In this document: positions 35,110-44,703 of the stretch, in pieces
Position numbering within the stretch: the first letter of the stretch is position 1
Layout of the letters: each line of letters opens with the position of its first letter
Source: Oliverpabstia sp034114925
Lineage (GTDB): Bacteria > Bacillota > Clostridia > Lachnospirales > Lachnospiraceae
Assembly (NCBI GenBank): GCA_034114925.1
Contig: JAXEUM010000127.1
Coordinates: 1 to 64,000 of the forward strand
Reading direction: 5' to 3'
Length of the DNA: 64,000 bases
Made by a program: the position numbers and the translations under genes
The notes under the pieces: generated by a model
Told to the model about the DNA's origin: nothing
Databases searched by the model: none
The model's input: the letters and a program-made list of their open reading frames with translations, nothing else

Positions 35110-36552
35110 ATGTATGGAAAAATATCAGAAAGCTGGCTGAAACATTGGGATTTTATGGTGATAGATCTACTGGGGTTGCAGGCGGCTTATTTTTTGTCTT
35201 GCTTTGCAAGAAATCACTGGGAGAATCCTTATGTAAATGAATTGTATCTGAATATGGCGGTAATCATCGCTCTGGCAGATATTTGTGTTGCTTTCTTTAC
35301 GGAAGGCTATCGAGGAATTATGCGTCGGGGATATTTTCAAGAATTCAAGGCGGTATTTCGTCATGTCGCCTGGATACTTTTATTGCAAGCGTTATATCTT
35401 TTCCTTAGTAAGCGAGGCGAAGAATTTTCCCGAGTATCTTTTGTAGGTTATGTTTTTTTAGCAATGATATTTTTGTATGTGGGAAGAGTTCTCTGGAAGA
35501 GATTTCTTATGCGTAAATGTAAACTGGTATATAATAAGAGAAAAGTTCTTTTGGTTACAGATTCTATTCGGGCAGAAAAGGTCGTTTCTACTGTATTAGG
35601 TCATACCTATAATGAAATAGAGATTCCGGGAATTGTGATTGTAGACAGAGATGATTTTGTTGGAAAAGAAATTTGTGGAATAAAAGTAGTATGTACCCTG
35701 GAAAATACATTAGATTATATTCAGACAAGATGGGTAGATGGTGTACTGCTAGCAGTAAGGAAAGATATTCGTCTTCCACAGGATTTTATTTCTCAATGTG
35801 TGGAAATGGGTATAACAGTGCATGCAGAATTGGCAATGGAAAATGAAAATACAGCGAATCAGCGTTTGGATCGGGTGGGTGGTTTTATTGTATTGTCTAC
35901 CAACATTCGAATTGCCTCTGCAAAACAATTGTTTATGAAGCGCGCCCTTGATATTTGTGGGGGAATTGTGGGAATCCTGCTTACAGGAATTGTAACAATT
36001 TTTCTGGCGCCTGCTATTTATATTGCTTCGCCTGGACCGATATTCTTTTCCCAGATACGAGTGGGTAAGAATGGTCGGAAATTCAAGATATACAAATTCC
36101 GTAGTATGTATATGGACGCAGAAGAGAGAAAAAAGGAATTAATGGCTAAAAATGAAATGCAGGGATTTATGTTCAAAATGGATGCGGATCCCAGAATCAT
36201 TGGAAGCGGACCAGATGGAACACGCCATGGATTGGGATGGTTCATTCGGAAAACATCATTGGATGAATTTCCTCAGTTTTGGAATGTGCTGAAAGGTGAG
36301 ATGAGTTTGGTGGGAACCAGACCGCCCACAGTAGATGAGTGGGAGCAGTATGAGCATCATCACAGAAGTAGAATGGCTACAAAACCGGGGTTGACAGGTA
36401 TGTGGCAAGTGAGTGGGCGAAGTGATATCACAGATTTTGAAGAAGTGGTACGGCTGGACAGAGAATACATAGAAAAGTGGAACTTCGGACTGGATATCAA
36501 AATATTACTGAAAACTGTATTGGTTGTATTGAAAGGGAGTGGATCGAAGTAA
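35110..36552 (+). CDS. Initiating sugar-phosphate transferase for surface polysaccharide
   Basis: This 480-residue membrane enzyme moves a sugar-1-phosphate onto undecaprenyl phosphate, the first step of capsule or exopolysaccharide repeat assembly. It has about four N-terminal membrane helices, a soluble middle domain, a fifth helix near 280-305, and the bacterial sugar-transferase domain. The domain has FSQIRVGKNGRKFKIYKFRS, FIRKTSLDEFPQFWNVLKGE and MSLVGTRPP, then GLTGMWQVSGRSD. The sugar (glucose, galactose or N-acetyl sugar) cannot be told. It stands upstream of the main cluster behind a 680-base gap, and its base composition is closer to the host's than the cluster's. Confidence 0.92.
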   Translation: MYGKISESWLKHWDFMVIDLLGLQAAYFLSCFARNHWENPYVNELYLNMAVIIALADICVAFFTEGYRGIMRRGYFQEFKAVFRHVAWILLLQALYLFLSKRGEEFSRVSFVGYVFLAMIFLYVGRVLWKRFLMRKCKLVYNKRKVLLVTDSIRAEKVVSTVLGHTYNEIEIPGIVIVDRDDFVGKEICGIKVVCTLENTLDYIQTRWVDGVLLAVRKDIRLPQDFISQCVEMGITVHAELAMENENTANQRLDRVGGFIVLSTNIRIASAKQLFMKRALDICGGIVGILLTGIVTIFLAPAIYIASPGPIFFSQIRVGKNGRKFKIYKFRSMYMDAEERKKELMAKNEMQGFMFKMDADPRIIGSGPDGTRHGLGWFIRKTSLDEFPQFWNVLKGEMSLVGTRPPTVDEWEQYEHHHRSRMATKPGLTGMWQVSGRSDITDFEEVVRLDREYIEKWNFGLDIKILLKTVLVVLKGSGSK

Positions 36553-36637
36553 AGATGAAAAATTAAAATTCGTCAAATTTTGCATTAAAATATATCGAGT
36601 AACAATAAATATCGTCAAATTTATTTCCGGTTTGCGG

Positions 36638-36666
36638 TTGATATGTTACAGAATATGCTATATAAT
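36638..36666 (+). promoter_or_regulatory. Promoter of the polysaccharide cluster
   Basis: TTGATA (36638-36643), 17-base spacer, consensus TATAAT (36661-36666). It lies about 565 bases before ugd. Confidence 0.75.
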
Positions 36667-37023
36667 TTAAAAGAATGAGCAATGCATTAGGAATAACACA
36701 TTTACTATCTATTGTATGATAATAGAAATTAAAAATGCAGGTTAGACTTCTTAAGAAAGGTAAAATGTGTTAGAGTGAAAATGGAATTTGGTCGCTGGGA
36801 TAAGTGATTGAGATCCTATTAATGCAATGTAAGCTATTGTCTGGGCGATATTTTTAGTGGGGCATGTAGTAAGAGAAATAGAAAAAGGAGGATATTCTAA
36901 ATAAACGGCTACGAAGAAAAACTTTTAATATAGGATGTGCAGTTTAGGAGTACTCAAAAGAAAACTTTTGGGAGATATGCTATTTCCAGATAAAAGGTTA
37001 ATAAAATGATGGGTTAAAAAGCT

Positions 37024-37057
37024 AAGTCTGCAAGATTATGTTGCGGACTTGTTTTTT
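37024..37057 (+). terminator. Intrinsic terminator inside the cluster leader
   Basis: AAGTCTGCAA (37024-37033) and TTGCGGACTT (37041-37050) pair with one T-G, followed by G and six T. It stands between the leader promoter and ugd. Confidence 0.75.
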
Positions 37058-37231
37058 GGAATGGAAAAGATATTTATGTTTGAAGAAAAGTAGATTATAA
37101 AGACGTGACCGGAAAATGACAGAAGGTGTTGTAGATGTCTAGGATATGCTCTGTGATGAAATGAGTTGGATGGAAGAATAGAGAGCGTTGCTCTGATAGG
37201 GGAATATGAATAAAAAGATGGAGAAAATATT

Positions 37232-38479
37232 ATGAAAAATTATAAGATTGCAGTTGCAGGAACAGGGTATGTTGGACTTTCTATTGCAACATTACTTTCC
37301 CAGCATCATAAAGTAATGGCAGTGGATATTGTGCCGGAGAAAGTTGAAATGATTAATAATCGGAAGTCTCCGATTCAGGATGAATATATCGAAAAGTATC
37401 TTGCAGAGAAAAAATTGAATCTCACAGCAACTTTGGATGCAAAATCTGCTTACAGTGATGCGGATTTTGTGGTTATTGCGGCTCCCACGAATTATGACAG
37501 CCGTACACAGCACTTTGATACATCGGCAGTTGAGGCAGTGATCACGTTGGTTATAGAATACAATCCGGATGCCATTATGATTATCAAGTCTACGATTCCA
37601 GTGGGATATACAGCAAGTGTGCGTGAGAAATTCGGTAGTAAGAATATTATTTTCAGTCCGGAATTTTTAAGAGAATCTAAGGCTCTTTATGATAACTTGT
37701 ATCCTTCTCGCATTATTGTTGGTACAGATCAGAAGGATGAGAGATTAGTAGCATCTGCGCATGAGTTCGCTGAATTGTTGCAGGAAGGTGCAATAAAGGA
37801 AAATATTGATACATTATTTATGGGCTTTACCGAGGCAGAGGCAGTGAAATTGTTTGCAAATACTTATCTGGCGCTGCGTGTGGCTTACTTTAATGAACTG
37901 GATACTTACGCAGAGAGTAAGGGGCTGAATACCCAACAGATTATTGATGGTGTTTGTCTTGATCCTCGTATTGGCAGCCATTATAACAATCCATCTTTTG
38001 GATATGGCGGTTATTGTCTGCCGAAAGATACAAAACAACTTTTGGCAAACTATGCTGATGTACCGGAAAACCTGATTGAGGCGATTGTTGAAAGTAATCG
38101 CACTCGTAAAGATTTTATTGCTGATCGAGTATTAAGATTAGCTGATTACTATGGCTATGGTGAGGATAACGAGTGGAGTGAGGAACAAGAAAAATCTGTA
38201 ACGATCGGTGTTTATCGATTAACCATGAAGAGCAATAGTGATAACTTTCGTCAGAGTAGCATCCAGGGCGTTATGAAACGTATTAAGGCAAAGGGTGCAG
38301 CTGTTGTGATTTATGAGCCGGCATTGAAAGATGGGGAGACATTCTTCGGAAGTGTTGTTGTTAATGACTTAGAGAAATTCAAGAACATGAGTCAGGCAAT
38401 CATTGCAAACCGCTATGACAAGTGTTTGGATGATGTGAAGAAAAAAGTGTACACGAGAGATATTTTCCAGAGGGATTAA
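37232..38479 (+). CDS. ugd: UDP-glucose 6-dehydrogenase family
   Basis: This 415-residue enzyme should oxidise UDP-glucose (or a related nucleotide sugar) twice with NAD to the uronic acid. It has the N-terminal Rossmann motif IAVAGTGYVGLSIATLLSQH, IIKSTIPVG near 118, FSPEFLRESKAL near 143, and the catalytic cysteine C262 in YGGYCLPKDTKQL. It is the first gene after the long leader. UDP-glucuronate or galacturonate would give an acidic polysaccharide. Confidence 0.92.
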   Translation: MKNYKIAVAGTGYVGLSIATLLSQHHKVMAVDIVPEKVEMINNRKSPIQDEYIEKYLAEKKLNLTATLDAKSAYSDADFVVIAAPTNYDSRTQHFDTSAVEAVITLVIEYNPDAIMIIKSTIPVGYTASVREKFGSKNIIFSPEFLRESKALYDNLYPSRIIVGTDQKDERLVASAHEFAELLQEGAIKENIDTLFMGFTEAEAVKLFANTYLALRVAYFNELDTYAESKGLNTQQIIDGVCLDPRIGSHYNNPSFGYGGYCLPKDTKQLLANYADVPENLIEAIVESNRTRKDFIADRVLRLADYYGYGEDNEWSEEQEKSVTIGVYRLTMKSNSDNFRQSSIQGVMKRIKAKGAAVVIYEPALKDGETFFGSVVVNDLEKFKNMSQAIIANRYDKCLDDVKKKVYTRDIFQRD

Positions 38480-38530
38480 TGGTGGGGATAGGCAGAGAGT
38501 GAAAGAAAGTATATAGAGAGGGGACAGGGT

Positions 38531-39796
38531 ATGGAAAAAAAGAAATTGCTGATTTATGCGCATTATTATATACCAGATACCGCATCTACGGGTCAGATTC
38601 TCCGTGAGCTTGTGGAAGGTATGTTAGATAAGTTTGAAATTACAGTGATTTGTGTGGTTCCAAGTTATTTAGGAACTATAGAGGACCAATATAAGACACA
38701 AAAGTATTATGAAGAAGAAATCAATGGTGTGAAGGTGCTGCGAATTCGTGTACCGGAATTTAGCAAGACGAATAAGAAGAGTCGTGTGAAGAATATTCTC
38801 TCTTATTTCTTTGGAGCAATGCGTGCAACTTTCAAGGTTGGAAAGAAGGATTATGTGTTCTCTATTTCTCAGCCACCGATTCTTGGCGGTCTTCTTGGCG
38901 TTTGGGGAAAATGGGTGAAACACGCCAAGTACATCTATAATATTCAGGATTTCAATCCAGAACAGGTGCTGGCTGTGGGATATAGTAAGAATAAATTGAT
39001 TACTAATGTTATGATGTGGCTTGATAAGTTCAGTTGTAAGCGCAGTGATCTAATCATCACAGTTGGACGAGATCTGGTAGAAACTGTGGAGAAAAGATTT
39101 AAGGACAAAAAGGTTCCCAAGACGGTTATGATCAACAACTGGATTGATGAGAGCGAGATTTACCCACTGGATTCAGAAAATGAGAAAGTAGTTGGATTCA
39201 AGAAAAAGTACGGTTTAGATGGCAAGTTTGTCATCATGTATTCCGGTAACATTGGTCTGTACTATGATCTTGAGAATTTGATTAAGGTTGTTGAGAAGTT
39301 TGGCACAGGTACGAAGACGGCAGATGGCAGAGAGGTTGCGTTTACTTTCGTTGGTGCTGGGTCAGTGTTAGAGATATTGGAAGATTATGTGAGCAGGCAT
39401 CATATGGAGAACGTGGTCTTTATCCCGTATCAGGATAAGGCGGATTTGATTTATAGTTTGAGCGCTGGTGATGTCCACTGGTGCGTGAATGCTAAGGGGA
39501 TTAAAGGGGTATCTTGTCCTTCAAAAGCTTATGGAATTATGGCTGTTGGTAAAGCAATCATTGGCGTTCTGGAAAATGGGACTGAAATCAGAGGACTAAT
39601 CGAAGAATGCAATTGTGGTAAGTGTTGTGAACCAGAAGACTATGTAGGCGTGGCGAATATTATCCTTTGGTATATTGAAAATTCTGGCTCTGGCGAAGTG
39701 CAGCAGATGGGTATGAATGGTCGTAAATATTTGGAAGAAAAACTGACCAGAGATGTGAGCATTAATCGATACACGGAGGAAATCTTAAAACTTTAA
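38531..39796 (+). CDS. Glycosyltransferase, GT4 (WbuB-like)
   Basis: The 421-residue protein has the GT-B fold of family 4: N-terminal IYAHYYIPDTASTGQILREL, KFVIMYSGNIGLYYDLENL near 236, and late motifs CPSKAYGIMAVGKAIIGVLE. It resembles WbuB-type transferases that add an amino sugar to a lipid-linked acceptor. Donor and acceptor are unknown. It follows ugd by 51 bases. Confidence 0.88.
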   Translation: MEKKKLLIYAHYYIPDTASTGQILRELVEGMLDKFEITVICVVPSYLGTIEDQYKTQKYYEEEINGVKVLRIRVPEFSKTNKKSRVKNILSYFFGAMRATFKVGKKDYVFSISQPPILGGLLGVWGKWVKHAKYIYNIQDFNPEQVLAVGYSKNKLITNVMMWLDKFSCKRSDLIITVGRDLVETVEKRFKDKKVPKTVMINNWIDESEIYPLDSENEKVVGFKKKYGLDGKFVIMYSGNIGLYYDLENLIKVVEKFGTGTKTADGREVAFTFVGAGSVLEILEDYVSRHHMENVVFIPYQDKADLIYSLSAGDVHWCVNAKGIKGVSCPSKAYGIMAVGKAIIGVLENGTEIRGLIEECNCGKCCEPEDYVGVANIILWYIENSGSGEVQQMGMNGRKYLEEKLTRDVSINRYTEEILKL

Positions 39797-40275
39797 CAAG
39801 ACATGTAGATAGAAGGTAAGAGGTTTCGGAATTATAGAATGCAATGAAAATAAAAAGAACATGAATAATTCTGAGAAAATTCTATAAAGAAGCAAAGAAG
39901 AGGCATTAGTAAAATAAGAAAGGGTATTCTATTCGAGGAAAATAGCGAAATGCGTGTGTCTATCGTACCTATTGAAAAATATTAGAGGGATAAATACTCT
40001 TTTGGCTACATTCTTAGGATGTATAAAGCTACGAAAGAGACATAGAGTTTAACTATGTTGGAACATACAACCAATTGACAGGGTATCGATTGCATGTGAA
40101 AGACAATGCTATATTTTAGGCACAGAGGGTGTTGTTATATTGGATCAAATGGAGAATGTAACGTTGAAATTGTTGTAATGTTATAGTGGCTGGAATGTAT
40201 GATAGTAAAAGTTTGAATGAAAAAGTGATACGAAACGATGATAAATGGAATAGATGAATAATTTGGAGGAAATAG
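39797..40275. other. AT-rich gap with no gene
   Basis: This 479-base stretch lies between the GT4 and the frameshifted epimerase. All frames are broken by stops and I recognise no domain. It may be debris of a lost gene or a spacer from module assembly. A Shine-Dalgarno (GGAGG, 40265-40269) for the next gene closes it. Confidence 0.5.
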
Positions 40276-41242
40276 ATGAATAGAATACTTATTACTGGAG
40301 CATCTGGATTTATAGGAACTAATTTACTTGAACATTTTAAATCTAAAGGTTATGAAGTTATTAATATTGATTTTAACAAACCGAAGATTAAAGGAAGAGA
40401 AAGGTTTTGGAAAAATGTTGATATAACAAAATACGAGTTATTTTGAGAATGCTGTGTTAGAGTTTGATCCGGATTATATTGTTCATCTTGCTGCGCGTAC
40501 CGATTTAAATGGCAAAACGCTTGAAGCGTACGATGCGAATATTTCTGGTGTTAAGAATCTGATGAAAATTGTTCATAAGTGTCATAATCTAAAAAAGGTT
40601 ATTATAACATCGTCTAAATTTGTAACCCGTAATGGATATAAGATTAAGAATCAGCATGATTACTGTCCGCATACTAAATACGGAGAAAGTAAGGTTGAAA
40701 CAGAAATCAGTGTGTGGAATAATGAACCACAATGTGATTGGTGTATTATTCGCCCTACTTCTATATGGGGACCTTGGTTTGGAACACCTTACCGTAATTT
40801 TTTTGATATGGTCATGAGAAGAATGTATTTCCATATTGGAAATATTAAATGTCACAAGACATATGGATACATTGGAAATGCGATTTATCAGATTGAGCAG
40901 TTGCTATTCACGGAGACACCAGATAAAAACGATAAGGTATTTTATATTGGAGATGAACCATCCTATGAAATTAATGACTGGGCTGATGAAATTGCGAATG
41001 AATTGGGCTTTAAAGTTCCAACGATGCCTGTATGGTTTGTAAAAGTGCTCGCAAAATTTGGAGATTTTCTTGGCTTATTTGGAATTCATTTTCCAATGCA
41101 GTCGTTTAGGTTTGGAAATATGACAAATGATGGTGTGAACGATATGAGTAATACATATGAGATAGCTCCAGATATGCCTTTTACAAGATTGGAAGGAACA
41201 AAGGCAACACTTGCGTGGATGAAAAAATATGAGGGAAAATAA
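40276..41242 (+). pseudogene. NAD-dependent sugar epimerase/dehydratase, frameshifted
   Basis: The first 56 codons (40276-40446) encode MNRILITGASGFIGTNLLEH, the Rossmann start of the extended SDR family, then stop at TGA. The rest continues in the next frame (LEFDPDYIVHLAARTDLNGK to 41242). Removing one T from TTTT at 40441-40444 joins the frames as YELFENAVLEFDPDYIVHLA, giving about 321 residues. The catalytic Y-x3-K is present as YGESK near residue 135. It would epimerise or dehydrate a nucleotide sugar. A sequencing error, phase variation in the T-run or real decay are all possible. Confidence 0.85.
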
Positions 41243-41243
41243 G

Positions 41244-42296
41244 ATGAAAGAGAAACAGTCGTTGATTAACATATTGAATCCAGAACCGAATTCAACAGTA
41301 ATGATTTATGATGTACATGCTAGTGAATCGGGTGCTTTGGCTATCTTAGATGATTTGTATCGTCAGATAAAGTCATATCCAGATAAAAGCATTAGGTGGA
41401 TTTTTATTGTTAGTACTCCAGAGTATGAAGAAACGGATAACATAATAGTACTCCGTTTTCCATGGGTGAAAAAAAACTGGGGATTCAGATATTATTTTGA
41501 CACTGTAACAACAAAAAAACTGATCCGAAACCTTAATCCAGATCAAATATTTTCGCTTCAAAACAAAGGAGTAGGATGCTTCAACAAAGAGCAAGTTGTA
41601 TATTTACATTTACCCTTTGTTCTTACAGATCATAGGTTTACTGTTCGTGCAGATGGAAAGAAACTGTGGCTTTATCAGAATATAGTGAGTAAAAGTATTT
41701 TCCGCTCGTTACGGAAAGTTAAGTTCACGATTGTTCAAACTCATTGGATGAAAGAGGCACTTGTAAAAAAAGCAAAAGTTGATAAAGAAAAGGTAATTAT
41801 TCTTCAACCTGATATTTCAACGAATTGTATTGGAACATATGTGGATTCGATAAAAAATAGACATTCTTTTTTCTATCCAGCAACTGCGTTCTCGTATAAA
41901 AATCATATGACAATGCTGAAAGCGTTAAATTATGCAAAAAATAGAGGTTTAAAAGACTATAGTGTTATGTTGACAATTAAGCCAGACGAGAATGAATTGA
42001 CAAGAGCGTTGTTTGAATACGCACAGAGTCATCAGCTGAATGTGATGTTTGAAGGCCAGATATCTCGTGAAAAAGTATTTGAAATGTATGCTAAATCAGT
42101 TTTGCTCTTTCCTTCTTATGTGGAATCATTTGGGTTGCCATTGTTAGAAGCGAGGATGTCAGGCACATATATTATTGCAAGTGATTGTCCATTTAGTCAC
42201 GAAATCTTGTCGGGATATGATAAGGCTAAATTTTTTGAGGAAATGGATTATAAAAAGATGGGTGAATTGATTTTGGATTTAGAGGGAATGAAATGA
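41244..42296 (+). CDS. Glycosyltransferase, GT4-like
   Basis: The 350-residue protein has a GT-B C-terminal half with SVMLTIKPDENELTRALFEY near 238 and LFPSYVESFGLPLLEARMSG near 287, a family-4 nucleotide-binding signature. The N-terminus has YDVHASESGALAILDDLYRQ. I start at the second ATG (41244), just after the epimerase stop and behind GAGGG. The stop overlaps the next start by four bases, so coupling is tight. Confidence 0.82.
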   Translation: MKEKQSLINILNPEPNSTVMIYDVHASESGALAILDDLYRQIKSYPDKSIRWIFIVSTPEYEETDNIIVLRFPWVKKNWGFRYYFDTVTTKKLIRNLNPDQIFSLQNKGVGCFNKEQVVYLHLPFVLTDHRFTVRADGKKLWLYQNIVSKSIFRSLRKVKFTIVQTHWMKEALVKKAKVDKEKVIILQPDISTNCIGTYVDSIKNRHSFFYPATAFSYKNHMTMLKALNYAKNRGLKDYSVMLTIKPDENELTRALFEYAQSHQLNVMFEGQISREKVFEMYAKSVLLFPSYVESFGLPLLEARMSGTYIIASDCPFSHEILSGYDKAKFFEEMDYKKMGELILDLEGMK

Positions 42297-43453
42297 AAAA
42301 AATAGGATTATTATCTGTTTATAATCATAATTATGGAAGTATTCTGCAAGCATATGCTCTTCAAACAGTGCTTAAAGATGCAGGGAATGAGGTTGAAATA
42401 ATCTTTTATAAAAAAAACAATATATTTCAGCAAGCAAAGAGGCTCTTTTATATTCCGCTTCTTAGAGCAACAGTTAAAATGAAGTGGAAATCAATATATT
42501 GCAAATGTTTTCACAAAAAAATGTATGATGCAGTTCTTGTAAGTCGAGAGAAAGCGTTTTCGGAATTTATTAAAAACAATTTGCATTTTTCTAAAGTTTA
42601 TGAGGGAAGAAATCGATTGATTGAAGGAACGAAGAATTATGATTGCTTTGTATTGGGAAGTGATCAAGTGTGGAATCCTATGAATTTAGGTGGAGATTTC
42701 TATACAATGACATTTATTCCAGAGGACAAAGTGAAGATTACATACGCTCCGAGTTTTGGTGTCGCAAAAATTCCAGAGAAACAAAAGATACAAACACAAG
42801 AATACTTGAAACGAATAGATTACATTTCTGTTCGCGAGAGTGATGGTGTAAGGATTGTAAAGGAGCTGACAGGACGTATAGTTAAACGGGTTGTAGATCC
42901 TACGATTCTGATTGATAGAGTTGTATGGGATAATAATAAGGGGAAACGGATTATCAAAGACAACTATATATTTTGTTATTTTATTAGTGCAAATTCATTG
43001 TATAGAGCTTTTGCACAGAGATTGGCACAGAAAACGGGACTGAAATTAGTAGCTATTCCGCATGTAGATGAATTCGTCAAAGCTGATCAGGAATTTGGGG
43101 ATTTCGTTCCAGAGAGTGTTGGTCCACTTCAGTTTGTCAATTTAATTAGTAATGCATCGTATGTATGCACGGATTCTTTTCATGGATTGGTGTTTTCAAC
43201 TTTATATGAAAGACCATTTTTTACTTTTAGTAGATATTCTGGCGATGGAGCAGACTCAACTAATTCTAGGTTGTATTCTTATTTGCAATTAATTGGAATG
43301 GAAGAACGGATGTATACAGCCGAACATGAAATTACGGATAAAGATTTGAATATTCCTGATTTTACGATGGCAAAAGTAAATCTAGAAAAAGTGCGTAGAG
43401 AATCAGCAGAATATTTATTTGATGCATTAGATTCCGTAAGGAGCTCAAAATGA
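42293..43453 (+). CDS. Polysaccharide pyruvyl transferase family protein
   Basis: This 386-residue protein starts MKKIGLLSVYNHNYGSILQA and has the family segment VLGSDQVWNPMN near 119 and SYVCTDSFHGLVFSTLYERP near 287. The family (WcaK/CsaB/PssM) adds ketal pyruvate to sugars. It overlaps the downstream FrhB-like gene by four bases, a pair often seen in gut Firmicute and Bacteroidetes capsule loci. The exact acceptor is unknown. Confidence 0.88.
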   Translation: MKKIGLLSVYNHNYGSILQAYALQTVLKDAGNEVEIIFYKKNNIFQQAKRLFYIPLLRATVKMKWKSIYCKCFHKKMYDAVLVSREKAFSEFIKNNLHFSKVYEGRNRLIEGTKNYDCFVLGSDQVWNPMNLGGDFYTMTFIPEDKVKITYAPSFGVAKIPEKQKIQTQEYLKRIDYISVRESDGVRIVKELTGRIVKRVVDPTILIDRVVWDNNKGKRIIKDNYIFCYFISANSLYRAFAQRLAQKTGLKLVAIPHVDEFVKADQEFGDFVPESVGPLQFVNLISNASYVCTDSFHGLVFSTLYERPFFTFSRYSGDGADSTNSRLYSYLQLIGMEERMYTAEHEITDKDLNIPDFTMAKVNLEKVRRESAEYLFDALDSVRSSK

Positions 43454-44694
43454 TTGAAATAAAAAATAAAAATGATTGTTGTGGATGTACGGCATGTGCA
43501 TCAGCTTGTCCAAAGCAATGTATCACAATGAAGAAAGATAATGAAGGATTTCAATACCCTTTTGTAGATAAAGAAAAATGTATTGATTGTCATATTTGCG
43601 AGAAAAAGTGTCCAATTGTAGGAAAAGAGAAAGTGGTTGCTTCGCTTGAGGGTGATAAATACGAAGTAAATCGAAAGGCGATTGAAACTGCGAAGTATTT
43701 GCCAGAAACTTATGTTTGTTTTCTAAAGGATAACAGAATAAGGGAGCAGAGTACTAGCGGGGGGATATTTACAGCCCTGGCACAATATGTTCTTGAACAA
43801 AACGGAACAGTATGCGGTGTAATATTGGATGAAAATCAAAATGTAGTTCATGCTTTTGCAGAAAATGAAATAGATATTGAGAAGATGCGACGGTCAAAAT
43901 ATGTGCAGTCGGATCAAGTGGGTGTATATAAGAAAGTTAAGGAAGAATTATGCCAAGGTAGAATTGTTTTATATACAGGAACTCCATGTCAAGTTGCTGG
44001 ATTAAAGTCATATCTTGGTAAAGAATATGAAAAACTACTGACAGTGGATGTTTTTTGTCATGGTGTTGGTTCTCCACTTTATTGGGAAAAATATGTTCAG
44101 TATATTTCAAGGAAGATGAAGTCAAAGATAAAAGAAGTTAGATTTAGGGAGAAGACTTACGGATATAATAGCGCATGTCTTGCTGTATATTTTGAAAATG
44201 GTAAGAGTATCCATAAAGGGCACGATGATGATTTGTATTGGTCCGCATTTTCGAAAAACTATATATACAGACCATCATGTTATGCATGTGTTTTTAAATC
44301 CATAAATCATGTATCAGACTTTTCAATAGGTGATTTTTGGGACACAAGTAATCTGTCAGAAGTATACAAATCAGCAAATGGATGCTCAATTGTACTATCC
44401 CATACGGATAAGGCAAAAAAGGTGTTAGAACAAATAGAAAATCTAATTGATAAGCAACCAGTGAGGATAGATGAAGCACTCAACATCAATGGAGGTCACC
44501 AACCATCTATGCTGATTACATGCCCTTCAGTTCCTGAAAGGCGAGAGTCTTGGTTTGATGATATAGTAGATATGACTCCAAAAGAACTTGTTAATAAGTA
44601 CATTCCTTTAGGTATTAAAGGAAAAATTAAAAGCGTGCTAAAACCTATCTTTTATAAGGTAGGTTTATTAGAAAAAATGAAATCAATACGATGA
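43450..44694 (+). CDS. Coenzyme F420 hydrogenase beta-subunit (FrhB)-like protein
   Basis: The 414-residue protein has two N-terminal [4Fe-4S] motifs (CCGCTACASACPKQC near 12 and CIDCHICEKKCP near 48). An FrhB-type flavin domain follows, with STSGGIFTALAQYVLEQNG near 101 and YTGTPCQVAGLKSYLG near 178, then another cysteine group (SCYACVFKS). It would pass electrons from ferredoxin to flavin. In polysaccharide loci it is paired with pyruvyl transferase, where its real reaction is not known. F420 itself is not expected in this organism. Confidence 0.85.
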   Translation: MIEIKNKNDCCGCTACASACPKQCITMKKDNEGFQYPFVDKEKCIDCHICEKKCPIVGKEKVVASLEGDKYEVNRKAIETAKYLPETYVCFLKDNRIREQSTSGGIFTALAQYVLEQNGTVCGVILDENQNVVHAFAENEIDIEKMRRSKYVQSDQVGVYKKVKEELCQGRIVLYTGTPCQVAGLKSYLGKEYEKLLTVDVFCHGVGSPLYWEKYVQYISRKMKSKIKEVRFREKTYGYNSACLAVYFENGKSIHKGHDDDLYWSAFSKNYIYRPSCYACVFKSINHVSDFSIGDFWDTSNLSEVYKSANGCSIVLSHTDKAKKVLEQIENLIDKQPVRIDEALNINGGHQPSMLITCPSVPERRESWFDDIVDMTPKELVNKYIPLGIKGKIKSVLKPIFYKVGLLEKMKSIR

Positions 44695-44703
44695 GGTGAA
44701 AAA

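Larger units (their letters stand above)
36553..37231 (+). other. Long leader of the polysaccharide gene cluster
   Basis: No convincing gene is seen in this AT-rich 679-base gap. It has a strong promoter (36638-36666), a terminator-like hairpin (37024-37057) about 350 bases downstream, and then ugd. This layout suggests control by reading through the hairpin, for example by a NusG-like antiterminator or an RNA element, but no such factor is encoded in the window. Confidence 0.5.

Noticed and set aside
36553..37231. c-di-GMP or other known riboswitch in the polysaccharide leader
   Set aside because: I could not find the conserved core of any riboswitch class I know, so I report only the promoter and terminator.
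39797..40275. Remnant of a glycosyltransferase or second sugar gene
   Set aside because: I translated the gap in several frames and found no recognisable family text, so I call it only a gap.
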